64,000 bases of DNA from Lysinibacillus sp. B2A1. Its GTDB lineage: Bacteria; Bacillota; Bacilli; Bacillales_A; Planococcaceae. A model generated the notes under the pieces. That model ran no database searches, was not told the DNA's origin, and worked only from the letters and a program-made list of their open reading frames with translations. Positions 1 to 8,139 of this stretch are shown here, piece by piece. How positions within the stretch are numbered: position 1 is the stretch's first letter; each line of letters starts with the position of its first letter. Made by a program: the position numbers and the translations under genes. The stretch spans positions 4,040,501-4,104,500 of the forward strand of contig CP027224.1 in assembly GCA_002973635.1 (NCBI GenBank), in the 5' to 3' direction.

Positions 1-473
1 AAGCACTTGATGCTGGCGTGCATATAGAATGCAATACTAGCATTACAAAACTTACCGCAAATGCTGATAAAACAGCTATTCAATTAGTCACATGCGAAAA
101 TGCTAAAACTAAACAGAGCTATACTCGTCAAATCGATGAGGTGATTGTTAGTCATGGCTATAACCGTGAAGCATCCCTTGCATTTGATGAAGCCATTGTC
201 ATTCCTAAAAAGGATGATTATTATTTTGAAGGAAAAGCAACGGGAGAAACGGCACAGCCTGGTATTTTTGCAGCAGGCGATATTTTATCGTTTGAAGGAA
301 AAATCAATCTGCTTCTCGGAACATTTCAAGATGCAGCCAATGCGGTTAACTCGATTAAAACGTATTTAGAACTGACAGCCTACCGATATGGTATGGTGTC
401 CTCTCATAATGAGCTATTTTTTAAAGAAAAAAATCGCTCTATTATCAAAAAGCAACTTGTCCAAGTAAATTAA
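1..473 (+). CDS. NAD(P)/FAD-dependent oxidoreductase, C-terminal part (5' end outside window)
   Basis: The reading frame is open from the first bases, so the gene starts upstream of the window. The visible 150 or so residues contain the FAD-binding motif GIFAAGDI followed by a short segment ending DAANAVNSIK. This is the C-terminal hallmark of the thioredoxin-reductase-like and YumC-type ferredoxin-NADP reductase family. The enzyme would be a cytoplasmic flavoprotein passing electrons from NAD(P)H. The substrate cannot be read from this fragment. A hairpin terminator follows directly. Confidence 0.8.
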   Translation, partial: ALDAGVHIECNTSITKLTANADKTAIQLVTCENAKTKQSYTRQIDEVIVSHGYNREASLAFDEAIVIPKKDDYYFEGKATGETAQPGIFAAGDILSFEGKINLLLGTFQDAANAVNSIKTYLELTAYRYGMVSSHNELFFKEKNRSIIKKQLVQVN

Positions 474-485
474 TTCAAAAAATTA

Positions 486-514
486 CCCTCTTAAGAAATC
501 ATTCTTAAAGAGGG
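486..514. terminator. Bidirectional terminator between convergent genes
   Basis: The arms CCCTCTTAAGAA and TTCTTAAAGAGGG pair apart from one bulge. T-rich runs lie on both sides, and the hairpin sits between the oxidoreductase and the convergent small gene at 525-767. Confidence 0.8.
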
Positions 515-524
515 TTTCTATCTT

Positions 525-767
525 TTATCTAAATAAACTTAATAATGCTCCCATCTGCCTTAACATATTTACTCCGTTCGTAATCGTACCAGCATGCCCC
601 ATAATCGTATTTAAATGATTTGGCAAATTCCCTACTCTAGAAGGTTGATATTGTTGATTGAGAGAATAGGAAGGATGTATCATCCTACCTCGAAAAGGAG
701 GTCCAAAATATTGTCTATTGCTTGGCGGATATGGTCCTCTTCTAAAATTTGGCTGAAAATATGGCAT
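525..767 (-). CDS. Small proline/arginine-rich protein, YppG/YqfQ-like (possible spore protein)
   Basis: This 80-residue protein has an N-terminal half rich in Pro, Tyr, Arg and Gln. Its C-terminal half, about residues 48-80, looks amphipathic and carries IMGHAGTITNGVNMLRQMG. That layout matches small Bacillales spore proteins of the YppG/YqfQ kind. A strong ribosome site (AGGGGGTG) lies 6-7 nt before the ATG. The gene stands alone and converges on the oxidoreductase. The family assignment rests on composition and the C-terminal motif, so the spore role is inferred. Confidence 0.6.
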   Translation of the reverse strand: MPYFQPNFRRGPYPPSNRQYFGPPFRGRMIHPSYSLNQQYQPSRVGNLPNHLNTIMGHAGTITNGVNMLRQMGALLSLFR

Positions 768-963
768 TGATTCACCCCCTATCAGAAAGCTTCTAACTAG
801 TATATGTACTTATTACATTGATAAACTAGACTTTTGAAGAAGTACTTAAAAATAATATATATGTCTTACCTCCAAAAATATGGAATTCTAGCGTTTCGAC
901 TTACGCCGTGATATTTTGAAGGAACCATACTAGTTTCATTCTCATACTATATGAAAAAAGAAG

Positions 964-1671
964 GTGGTTTTCATTCAAGGTTCTAATTATCTCGAATTTT
1001 TAGCAAAATTTGGTGTCGGAGGCGCACATCCTGGCGGTATTAATCTGTCAAAGGAACTATTTAAAACAGAGAGCATTCAGCAAACCTCACATATTTTAGA
1101 TGTTGGATGCGGTACAGGGCAAACGGCTGCCTATTTGGCTGCTCACTTTCAAGCAAATGTAACAGGAATAGATATCAATCCCATCATGATAGAAAAAGCT
1201 CGCCGAAGAATGAAAAAAGCACGTTTACCTGTCAACATCATACAAGGCTCTATTGTGCAAACTTCATTACCAAATGAGTCATTTGACTTGATACTCGCTG
1301 AATCGGTTCTTGCTTTTGTTAATCAACAACTTGCCTTGCAAGAGATTTATCGTTTATTGAAGAAGGATGGCCGCTTCATTGCCATTGAATTTACCATTCC
1401 CGAATTACTCCCCTCTCAACTAGCAGATGACATTCAACAATTTTACGGATTTGATGCTCTCCTTATGAAAAAGGATTGGATCGCCTTGCTGCAGCAGGCT
1501 GGTTTTCATAATATTCGCATCCACAAAAACAAATCTATCTCATCAAAGCCTGAATTTTATTTTTCCAAAGATATTGAATCAGAGCTATATGATATAATGG
1601 ATCAACATATTGCCATGAACGTAAAATACGAAAAAATTTTGGGTTATCGTATTTACTCCTGCACAAAATAA
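964..1671 (+). CDS. Class I SAM-dependent methyltransferase
   Basis: This is a Rossmann-type methyltransferase of about 235 residues. Motif I (LDVGCGTGQTA) lies near residue 45, an acidic residue ends strand 2 (VTGIDINP), and a Methyltransf_11-like core follows. The substrate is not recognisable. The start is odd. The only standard codon is a GTG at 964, but it lies inside the best ribosome site (AAGGTGG, 961-967). The codon at normal spacing is ATT at 973. Either a non-AUG start is used or the start codon has mutated. A terminator follows at 1682-1703. Confidence 0.85.
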   Translation: MVFIQGSNYLEFLAKFGVGGAHPGGINLSKELFKTESIQQTSHILDVGCGTGQTAAYLAAHFQANVTGIDINPIMIEKARRRMKKARLPVNIIQGSIVQTSLPNESFDLILAESVLAFVNQQLALQEIYRLLKKDGRFIAIEFTIPELLPSQLADDIQQFYGFDALLMKKDWIALLQQAGFHNIRIHKNKSISSKPEFYFSKDIESELYDIMDQHIAMNVKYEKILGYRIYSCTK

Positions 1672-1681
1672 TCGCATTTCG

Positions 1682-1703
1682 CCAGCATCCAAAGCGTTGC
1701 TGG
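1682..1703 (+). terminator. Terminator of the methyltransferase gene
   Basis: CCAGCA pairs with TGCTGG and is followed by a run of T. Confidence 0.7.
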
Positions 1704-1714
1704 TTTTTTATTAC

Positions 1715-1740
1715 ATCTTTATGACAGGTGTCATAAAGAT
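1715..1740. promoter_or_regulatory. Perfect 12-bp inverted repeat, probable operator
   Basis: The arms ATCTTTATGACA and TGTCATAAAGAT pair perfectly around a central GG. The repeat lies about 80 bp before the DUF418 / kinase / regulator operon. The symmetric core TGACA-N2-TGTCA is the type of site bound by dimeric NarL/LuxR-family regulators, one of which the operon encodes. Autoregulation is inferred. Confidence 0.6.
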
Positions 1741-1773
1741 CCTTTGACTGCTGTGAATAGGTTTTTTCTTGAC

Positions 1774-1801
1774 GTTTTCTTATCATTAAACGTAAGAAAA
1801 C
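1774..1801. promoter_or_regulatory. Second inverted repeat in the leader of the DUF418 operon
   Basis: GTTTTCTTA and TAAGAAAAC form a perfect 9-bp inverted repeat with a 10-nt centre. It ends about 20 nt before the DUF418 start. It could be a second operator or a leader hairpin close to the ribosome site. Confidence 0.5.
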
Positions 1802-1822
1802 AAAGAAAGAGTGATTGAACAT

Positions 1823-2953
1823 ATGCAAACACAACAAAGACTTCCCTTTATTGATATGTTAAGAGGTTTCGCTGTCTTAGGGACTCTTGGCACGAATATT
1901 TGGATTTTTGCCTATCTTGGTGATTTATCGTATATCACAACGAGTAAGTATAGTGGTTGGTGGTCCTTGAACGATTTTTTACGAATGGTGGTATTATTTT
2001 TAGTCAATGGTAAGTTACTGGGACTGTTAACAATTATGTTTGGTGTAGGCTTACAACTAAAATATCAGCAAGCCTTGCGAAAAGGAAAAGCTTGGCCTAG
2101 CGTGTATCTTTGGACAATAGTCTTTTTAGGATTGGAAGGGCTACTTCATTACACACTTGTTATGGAGTATGATATTTTAATGAGCTATGCCATAACAGCT
2201 CTCATCGTTGCCTTTATTATCAGATTAGGCGACAAAGCAATGAAATGGGCTTTCTATCTTTTTGGTAGCTTTCACGTCCTTATGATTCTGCTTATTTTTA
2301 TAAGCTCATTACAAGGGGCTTTTGTTGCCTTAAATGGTATGGAAACAGTTGCTGCACTGTATGAAAATGGCACATGGCTAGCGCAAGTACAGCATCGCCT
2401 GACAAACTTTTTGTTTTATCGCACGGAAGCTATTTTTATTATCCCCATGAATGTCTTTTTATTTATACTTGGCGTGAAGTTCATGCGTAACGAAGTTTTT
2501 TCACAAACAGACAAAGGACGTCAGGCTCGACAAAAGCTTTTCAAAATCGGTGTATTCATTGGTATCCCTTTAAATCTACTTATTTTTATTCCTGGGGGAC
2601 TTTTTGATTTTCCTGTTCGTTATTTATGTGCGCCGATTCTATCGATTGGCTATATTGGAATTTTAGGTAAGCTGGTAGAATATAAGAGTCTAGATTGGCT
2701 TTGGCACCGCTTTGCAGATGTCGGCAAAATGTCTTTGAGCTGTTATGTCCTACAAAACGTGCTTGCATCTATTATTTTTTATGGCTGGGGGCTTGGCCTT
2801 GGTGGACAATTAAATAGCATTCTTATTATTAGCATTTGGCTGGCTCTAGCTTGCCTACAACTGGCTCTAGCGTCATTTTGGCAGAAGCAATTTCATATTG
2901 GCCCGATGGAATGGATTCGAAAAAAAACCATTCAAGCCATGACACAGCATTAA
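1823..2953 (+). CDS. DUF418 (YeiB-like) multi-span membrane protein
   Basis: This protein of about 376 residues begins RLPFIDMLRGFAVLGTL, the DUF418 N-terminal signature. It has roughly eight to ten hydrophobic spans and ends in the DUF418 C-terminal domain (FADVGKMSLSCYVLQNVLAS). An ATG at 1823 is preferred over an in-frame GTG at 1811, because an AAAGAGTG stretch sits about 9 nt before it. DUF418 proteins are membrane proteins of unknown biochemical role. This is the first gene of an operon with a histidine kinase and response regulator, so it may be a sensor partner or target of that pair. Confidence 0.85.
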   Translation: MQTQQRLPFIDMLRGFAVLGTLGTNIWIFAYLGDLSYITTSKYSGWWSLNDFLRMVVLFLVNGKLLGLLTIMFGVGLQLKYQQALRKGKAWPSVYLWTIVFLGLEGLLHYTLVMEYDILMSYAITALIVAFIIRLGDKAMKWAFYLFGSFHVLMILLIFISSLQGAFVALNGMETVAALYENGTWLAQVQHRLTNFLFYRTEAIFIIPMNVFLFILGVKFMRNEVFSQTDKGRQARQKLFKIGVFIGIPLNLLIFIPGGLFDFPVRYLCAPILSIGYIGILGKLVEYKSLDWLWHRFADVGKMSLSCYVLQNVLASIIFYGWGLGLGGQLNSILIISIWLALACLQLALASFWQKQFHIGPMEWIRKKTIQAMTQH

Positions 2954-2975
2954 GCAACAAAGGATGGTGTAAGCA

Positions 2976-4079
2976 ATAAAAATTTATCCCCGAGAGCAAG
3001 TAAAACATTATTTAATCATCGATACCGTTTCCTTGATTATCCTGATAACGATGGTTTTATGGTCAGATTCAAACGTCCCCCTCGCGGCTAAAATAGCTAT
3101 CTTAGGCCTGTACTTAGGTGCATTTTATATAGCTTTATGGCATCAGGATTGGAAGCTACTTTTTGCGTCACTTGTAGGATTCGTTGTAATTAGCATCTTG
3201 GGCATTTACGAGGACATCTTCATGCTTATCTTCGGATTTACCTTTGCTGATTTATTAGGAAGAGCCAAATCTAAATGGCATATCGCTAGTGGTATGCTTG
3301 GCATTGCAGTCATGTTTTTAGTCGTCATGAGGATGACCACAGATTCCTTATTACCCGTTGAATCACAGGTACTAGCACCGATGATGATTATTCAATTGGT
3401 ATTCCCTGTCCTTATTTATTTTGTAGAAAAGTCGAAGAACCTACAATCCGAATTGGCTGATATCAATACCCAGCTCGTTCAACAGGAGGAAAGACAGCGA
3501 ATTGCCCGAGATCTCCATGACACAATTGGGCACACGCTAACGATGATTAAAGTTAAAACAGAACTTACTACAAAACTTATTGATCGAGATCCTACAAGCG
3601 TTAAGCAAGAACTAAATGATATATTAGCCACAACACGTACAGCCTTAAAACAAGTACGTGAGCTAGTATCTGATATGAATTTTGCTTCTTTACATACAGA
3701 ATTGCTGCACTGCCAGCAGCTTTTACAAAGTGCGAATATTACTACGACTATTAACAATCAATGCCCTAAAATGGTTCTTTCAAGTGTAGAGGAAACAATG
3801 TTGGCATTATGTGTGCGCGAGGCTACCACCAATATGCTGAAGCATAGCCAGGCACAAAACTGCCAGATCACGATACAATGTCAAAATGGACAATATTCGC
3901 TTGCTATCATAGACGATGGGATTGGCTTTCAGCATAAGGGACTCGGCAATGGCATCCATTCGATGAAAGAAAGAATGCATGTTCTTCAAGGTGATACCAT
4001 TATTGAAAGTAATAAACCTGCAGGTACCTGTGTTACATTCAACATACCAATTCAAGATGGAAAGGAGCCTCCAACATGA
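2976..4079 (+). CDS. Sensor histidine kinase, DesK/YvfT type (non-AUG start)
   Basis: Several N-terminal membrane spans are followed by a HisKA_3 dimerisation helix (ERQRIARDLHDTIGHT, phosphorylated His in RDLHD) and a HATPase_c domain (DDGIGF, GLGNGIHSMKERM). It autophosphorylates and passes phosphate to the regulator encoded next. An in-frame TTG at 3033 is the first standard start, but it has no ribosome site and would cut into the first span. A good site, AAAGGATGGTG, lies 6 nt before an in-frame ATA at 2976, which gives an N terminus KIYPREQVKHYL. I therefore mark 2976 as the likely start, used as a rare AUA codon or mutated from ATG. Confidence 0.8.
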   Translation: MKIYPREQVKHYLIIDTVSLIILITMVLWSDSNVPLAAKIAILGLYLGAFYIALWHQDWKLLFASLVGFVVISILGIYEDIFMLIFGFTFADLLGRAKSKWHIASGMLGIAVMFLVVMRMTTDSLLPVESQVLAPMMIIQLVFPVLIYFVEKSKNLQSELADINTQLVQQEERQRIARDLHDTIGHTLTMIKVKTELTTKLIDRDPTSVKQELNDILATTRTALKQVRELVSDMNFASLHTELLHCQQLLQSANITTTINNQCPKMVLSSVEETMLALCVREATTNMLKHSQAQNCQITIQCQNGQYSLAIIDDGIGFQHKGLGNGIHSMKERMHVLQGDTIIESNKPAGTCVTFNIPIQDGKEPPT

Positions 4080-4681
4080 TACGCGTATTACTAGCAGAGG
4101 ATCAGCAAATGTTACGTGGTGCCTTAACATCTCTGTTGTCATTTGAGCCTGACATTGAAGTAATAGCAGAGGTTTCAGATGGTCAAAAAGCATGGAACTA
4201 CATACAACAGGAGCTACCAGATGTTTGCCTAGTGGATATTGAAATGCCTAATCTGTCAGGATTAGAGCTTGCTGAAAAAATTAAACAGGCCAACTTGCCC
4301 TGCAAAGTGATGATTGTCACAACTTTTGCACGCCCTGGCTATTTACAAAAAGCAATGGATTGCGAGGTACACGGCTATCTATTGAAGGATGAACCAATTG
4401 ATTATCTAATTGCTACTATTCGGAAAATCATGCAGGGGGAAAAGGTTGTTAGCAAGGATTTAGCCGCTACCTTGTTTATGAAGGAGCAAAACCCTTTAAA
4501 TGAACGAGAAATTGCGGTACTACAGCTTGTGAAGGAAGGCTTGACCACAAATGAAATTAGTAAACAATTATTTTTAACAAAGGGCACCATTCGTAATTAT
4601 TTATCGACCTCTATTCAAAAGCTTCAAGTTGAATCTAGACAGCAAGCTGCTCAAGTTGCTAGTGAGAAAGGCTGGCTATAA
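4076..4681 (+). CDS. Response regulator, NarL/LuxR family (DesR/YvfU type)
   Basis: The receiver domain spans residues 1-120 with the phospho-acceptor Asp54 (CLVDIEMP) and Lys in YLLKDE. A LuxR-type helix-turn-helix follows at about 138-201 (LNEREIAVLQLVKEG, then TTNEISKQLFLTKGTI). Its ATG overlaps the kinase stop by 4 nt, so the pair is translationally coupled. It should bind DNA as a dimer. The palindromes at 1715-1801 are the obvious candidates for its own site. Confidence 0.9.
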   Translation: MIRVLLAEDQQMLRGALTSLLSFEPDIEVIAEVSDGQKAWNYIQQELPDVCLVDIEMPNLSGLELAEKIKQANLPCKVMIVTTFARPGYLQKAMDCEVHGYLLKDEPIDYLIATIRKIMQGEKVVSKDLAATLFMKEQNPLNEREIAVLQLVKEGLTTNEISKQLFLTKGTIRNYLSTSIQKLQVESRQQAAQVASEKGWL

Positions 4682-4708
4682 AATCTCGCCACAGCTGTGA
4701 CGAGATTT
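4681..4708 (+). terminator. Terminator of the DUF418 two-component operon
   Basis: AAATCTCG and CGAGATTT enclose a second palindrome, CACAGCTGTG, and a T run follows. Confidence 0.85.
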
Positions 4709-4721
4709 TTACTATTAGTGA

Positions 4722-4823
4722 TTACTTTCCTTGTAAGACTACATTAGTTGCTGTAGCCCAGTTGTTTAATGGTACAACCGTGTAATTTACATTTGCCTTT
4801 AATGTGCCTCCATTGGCACAATA
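4722..4823 (-). pseudogene. Remnant of a gene 3' end, family not recognised
   Basis: A 33-codon open stretch ends in a stop and encodes a plausible C terminus (VNYTVVPLNNWATATNV). It has no start and an in-frame stop just upstream. It reads like the tail of a beta-rich extracellular protein. The stretch between the regulator and the ankyrin pseudogene (about 4710-4950) holds nothing else I can support. Confidence 0.4.
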
Positions 4824-4956
4824 TCAAGATGCCTACAGCCCCTTTACGTTGATTTGATAAGGTACAATACCCGTTTTTCAACGTAAGGTGTTATTATTTG
4901 TCTCCTTTTTTTAGGTCAGTATCTACTCTACAGTTTTCAAAGCATATGATTGTTTT

Positions 4957-5666
4957 TTATACCGCACCTGCTGCAATGAGGATATTTTCAATCTCTTTGC
5001 ATCCTTGCTTTTTCGCATGCTGTAATGGTGTCACATTATTATTATCTGGAATATTCACATCAGCACCATGGTCAATTAATAATTGAACTACAGTTTGCTG
5101 TGTTGGGTTCCCATTATTTAGAACAATTGCCTCCATCAGTGCTGTCCATCCCAAACGATTAACATGGTTGAGTCAATAGTCGTATTGATCAATAATTCCT
5201 CTATGACCTCGACATGACCATGCTCTGCTGCTGGAATTAATGCGGTTCACCCATACCTATTCAAAATCGTAGGATCTGCATTAGCTTGAATCGTCAGCTT
5301 TAAAATTTCAAGATAGCCTTCTGCACCTGCATAAAGAAAGGGCGTGTTTAGCATATCATCTTGAATATTGACATCAGCACCTGCATCCATTAATAATTTT
5401 GCTGCTTCGACATCCTGATTGTATATGGCAATCATTAATGCTGTTCGTTTTTTTGAATCCTGAGCATTGATATCTACCTTTTGAGCCAAAGCATTTTGAA
5501 GCGCATCCAAATCCCCTTTTTCTACTGCTTGAAACAATTCACTAGCCCAATCTGTAGCCATCTCCTCGCCCCCTCCTTTATTAATTTTTAGAGCCTCTGT
5601 TTCGTTTGAGGCACATCCTTGAAGTATAAATGATAATGCTATCATAACTGCCTGTATTTTCTTCAA
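4957..5666 (-). pseudogene. Ankyrin-repeat lipoprotein, broken by a stop and a frameshift
   Basis: A TTG start (site AAGGTGG) opens a signal peptide with lipobox LQGCAS and then ankyrin repeats (ALMIAIYNQDVEAAKLLMDAG). The frame stops at TGA (5247-5249), where a Gly codon would fit. It then continues in the same frame with another repeat (TALIPAAEHGHVEVIEELL). A one-base loss near 5175 shifts it into the frame that encodes GWTALMEAIVLNNG down to 4957. Restored, the protein would be about 235 residues, an exported lipid-anchored ankyrin protein. Two independent lesions argue for a true pseudogene. The open 5' part could still be translated. Confidence 0.8.
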
Positions 5667-5782
5667 TTGTCATACACCACCTTCACTGTTATGATGTTGT
5701 CATACTATTCTTAGTGTAAGTGGTAATGTTAGATAATCCATTAACCCTTTCTTAAAAAAGTCTAAAAATTTGTCAAAAAAAT

Positions 5783-5803
5783 AGCTCGCCACCTCGACGA
5801 GAT
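5783..5803 (-). terminator. Weak terminator after the OmpR-type regulator
   Basis: A short CTCG/CGAG stem is followed on the minus strand by a run of seven T. The stem is short, so this is tentative. Confidence 0.4.
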
Positions 5804-5811
5804 ATTCTTTC

Positions 5812-6498
5812 TTAAACATTTAAGCGGTAACCTGCGCCCCACACTGTTTCCAAAAACTTCGGCTGTGCTGGATCACGTTCAATTTTTTCACGTAGCTTTC
5901 GAATATGCACAGTAACGGTTGAAACATCCGCAGCTGATTCATAACCCCAGTTTCTTTCATATAACTGCTCTTTACTTAATACTTGATTTGGATGTTTGAC
6001 AAAAAACACGAGCAAATCAAATTCCTTTGTAGTAAAGGCAATTTCTTTACCATTCACGAAGACCTTTCTGGCAGATGTATCGATTGTAATGCCATGGATG
6101 GACAGCATATGGTTCGTTTGTTGGTTTGTGGCTAGACGCTCATATCTTGATAAATGTGCCTTGACCCTTGCAACAAGCTCACTTGGACTAAATGGCTTGG
6201 TAATATAATCATCTGCTCCTAAACCAAGCCCTCTGATTTTATCAATATCCTCTTTTTTAGCCGACACAAATAAGATGGGGATGTTGTTCACTGCACGAAT
6301 CTGTTTACAAATTTCAAAGCCATTCATCCCAGGAAGCATAATATCCAAAATAATTAAATCATAATCACCCTGTAATGCCTGCTGTAGTCCATCATCTCCA
6401 TTATGTTGAATGTCTACTGTAAAATCATTAATCTCTAGATAATCACGTTGGAGCTCCGCTATGCTCACTTCATCTTCAATTAGCAGTATTTTTTTCAT
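5812..6498 (-). CDS. Response regulator, OmpR/PhoB family
   Basis: Residues 1-115 form a receiver domain with acidic pocket Glu9/Asp10 (LIEDE), Asp52 (LDIMLPG), Thr/Ser in FVSAKK and Lys in ITKPFS. Residues 130-228 form a winged helix with TTKEFDLLVFF and the recognition end VHIRKLREKIE. The length of 228 is normal for the family. The downstream kinase gene overlaps its end by 23 nt, so the two form a coupled pair. The stimulus is not readable, and the targets may include the adjacent PepSY protein. Confidence 0.9.
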   Translation of the reverse strand: MKKILLIEDEVSIAELQRDYLEINDFTVDIQHNGDDGLQQALQGDYDLIILDIMLPGMNGFEICKQIRAVNNIPILFVSAKKEDIDKIRGLGLGADDYITKPFSPSELVARVKAHLSRYERLATNQQTNHMLSIHGITIDTSARKVFVNGKEIAFTTKEFDLLVFFVKHPNQVLSKEQLYERNWGYESAADVSTVTVHIRKLREKIERDPAQPKFLETVWGAGYRLNV

Positions 6499-7954
6499 AA
6501 TCTCTCACCCTCTCCTCAGCCTTTTTCAGTGAAATAAAAATGCTGGTCCCCTTTGTTAATTCGCTCTCCACCCAAATATCGCCATCCATTTCAAGGACGA
6601 TTTGTTTCGCAATGGCTAACCCTAAGCCACTTCCTCCTGTTTGTGAATTTCGAGAGGGCTCCGCACGGTAAAAACGATCAAAAATATGAGGTAAAGCCTT
6701 AGGGTCTATTCCTGTACCATTATCTGTTACTTGTATAATCGCATCATCTACTCGCTCATGCAGGGAAATAATGATTTGCTTATATGATTTATCCATATAT
6801 TTTTCGCTATTGCTTAATAAATTCGACAGTACACGTCTTAATTTATCACGATCAGCCATCGCAAAAAGAGGTGAACCTGCTGAAATATATTGTATATGAA
6901 TGTCTCTTGCAATAAAGTCAAAGCTAGCATCCTCTACATAATCAAGCATGTATTGATGAAGATTCACACTTTCCACTTGAAAAGGAATCTTCTTTAGGTC
7001 CAATTTAGAAAATAAGAAGAGCTCATCAATTAATACATCCATGTCCTTTGCTTTTGTATAGATAGTTGTTAAATATTTATCCATTTTTTCTTCTGTATTC
7101 GCCACGCCATCTTTAATACCCTCCACATAGCCAATAATAGAAGTCATCGGCGTTTTTAAATCATGGGAAATATTTGATAATAATTCTTTACGATTTTCTT
7201 CATATTGAAGCTGAAGTTGAACAGATTCTTTTAGCTTTGCTCTCATTTCCTCAAATGATCGATTGAGCTGACCAATTTCATCAGTCGAACGGGAAGTAAT
7301 ATCAAAATTTAAATCCCCAGACTTAATCCGTTCAGCACCTTCCTTTAAAGCTATGATAGGATTAATAATACTTCTGGATACTAAATAATTTAACAAGCCA
7401 ATTATCATCATAAATAATAGAAATAAAATACCTAAAAGAATAGGTAAAAGCTCTCGTGTTAATTCCGCATGAGAACTAACCTCTCTCAAAACAAAAATAC
7501 TCCCCTCTGTTTTATCAGGAAAATAAAAATCGAACTTAACGTACGTATAAAATGCTTGATTAATCAGTATAGTGTCGCGTGAATTAATATTGGTCGCTTC
7601 AAAACCAGGTAAACTTTTAAGCAATATTTTCTCATGATCTTTCTGTGATGCATAAACAATTTGATGATCTTTTCGCACAACGATTTCAATAGATGGTGCC
7701 TTTATTTTTTGTAGCTGCTCGATGTCTAATAACTGCTGGGGATTATTTTTTGCCAGTAGTTTTAAATCTAAAAAAGCATTTTCTTCTACCGTCGTCAAAG
7801 GTTTTTGCACATACGATTTTTTGTAAAAATGCTCAATTGCTTTCACATCACCTGTTATCGCAAAGGAAAAAAGAAAAACCGATGCCAATAAGAGCGTGAT
7901 AGCAATAATAATAACCCCTACATAAGATAGCAAAAACCTCGTTTTAATGGACAT
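6476..7954 (-). CDS. Membrane sensor histidine kinase (HAMP, HisKA, HATPase_c)
   Basis: A first membrane span lies at about residues 8-33, an extracellular sensor region of about 130 residues follows, and the second span is near 170-195. Then come HAMP (to about 250), HisKA with the phosphorylated His in NISHDLKTPMTS (His264) and HATPase_c (DNGTGI, GGSGLGLAI). I choose the ATG at 7954, because the site GGGGGA abuts the ATG at 7960 and sits 6 nt from this one. It is the partner of the OmpR-type regulator. The extracellular loop suggests it senses something outside the membrane. Confidence 0.9.
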   Translation of the reverse strand: MSIKTRFLLSYVGVIIIAITLLLASVFLFSFAITGDVKAIEHFYKKSYVQKPLTTVEENAFLDLKLLAKNNPQQLLDIEQLQKIKAPSIEIVVRKDHQIVYASQKDHEKILLKSLPGFEATNINSRDTILINQAFYTYVKFDFYFPDKTEGSIFVLREVSSHAELTRELLPILLGILFLLFMMIIGLLNYLVSRSIINPIIALKEGAERIKSGDLNFDITSRSTDEIGQLNRSFEEMRAKLKESVQLQLQYEENRKELLSNISHDLKTPMTSIIGYVEGIKDGVANTEEKMDKYLTTIYTKAKDMDVLIDELFLFSKLDLKKIPFQVESVNLHQYMLDYVEDASFDFIARDIHIQYISAGSPLFAMADRDKLRRVLSNLLSNSEKYMDKSYKQIIISLHERVDDAIIQVTDNGTGIDPKALPHIFDRFYRAEPSRNSQTGGSGLGLAIAKQIVLEMDGDIWVESELTKGTSIFISLKKAEERVRDYEKNTAN

Positions 7955-8099
7955 ATGCATTCCCCCAATAAGCTGAAACTATTAGCAATGTATCATACAA
8001 ATCTTAAAACTTTATAAAATCGTGCTGAAAAATCTATAAACAATTTTTCAGCATCAATATAGTATTCCCGCTCATATTAACGAAATAAACACGAAAAAA

Positions 8100-8129
8100 G
8101 ATACGGCACTTTCTTTGATGTGCCGTATC
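8100..8129 (-). terminator. Terminator of the PepSY gene
   Basis: GATACGGCAC and GTGCCGTATC pair perfectly over 10 bp, followed on the minus strand by a T run. Confidence 0.9.
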
Positions 8130-8139
8130 GATAATGATT

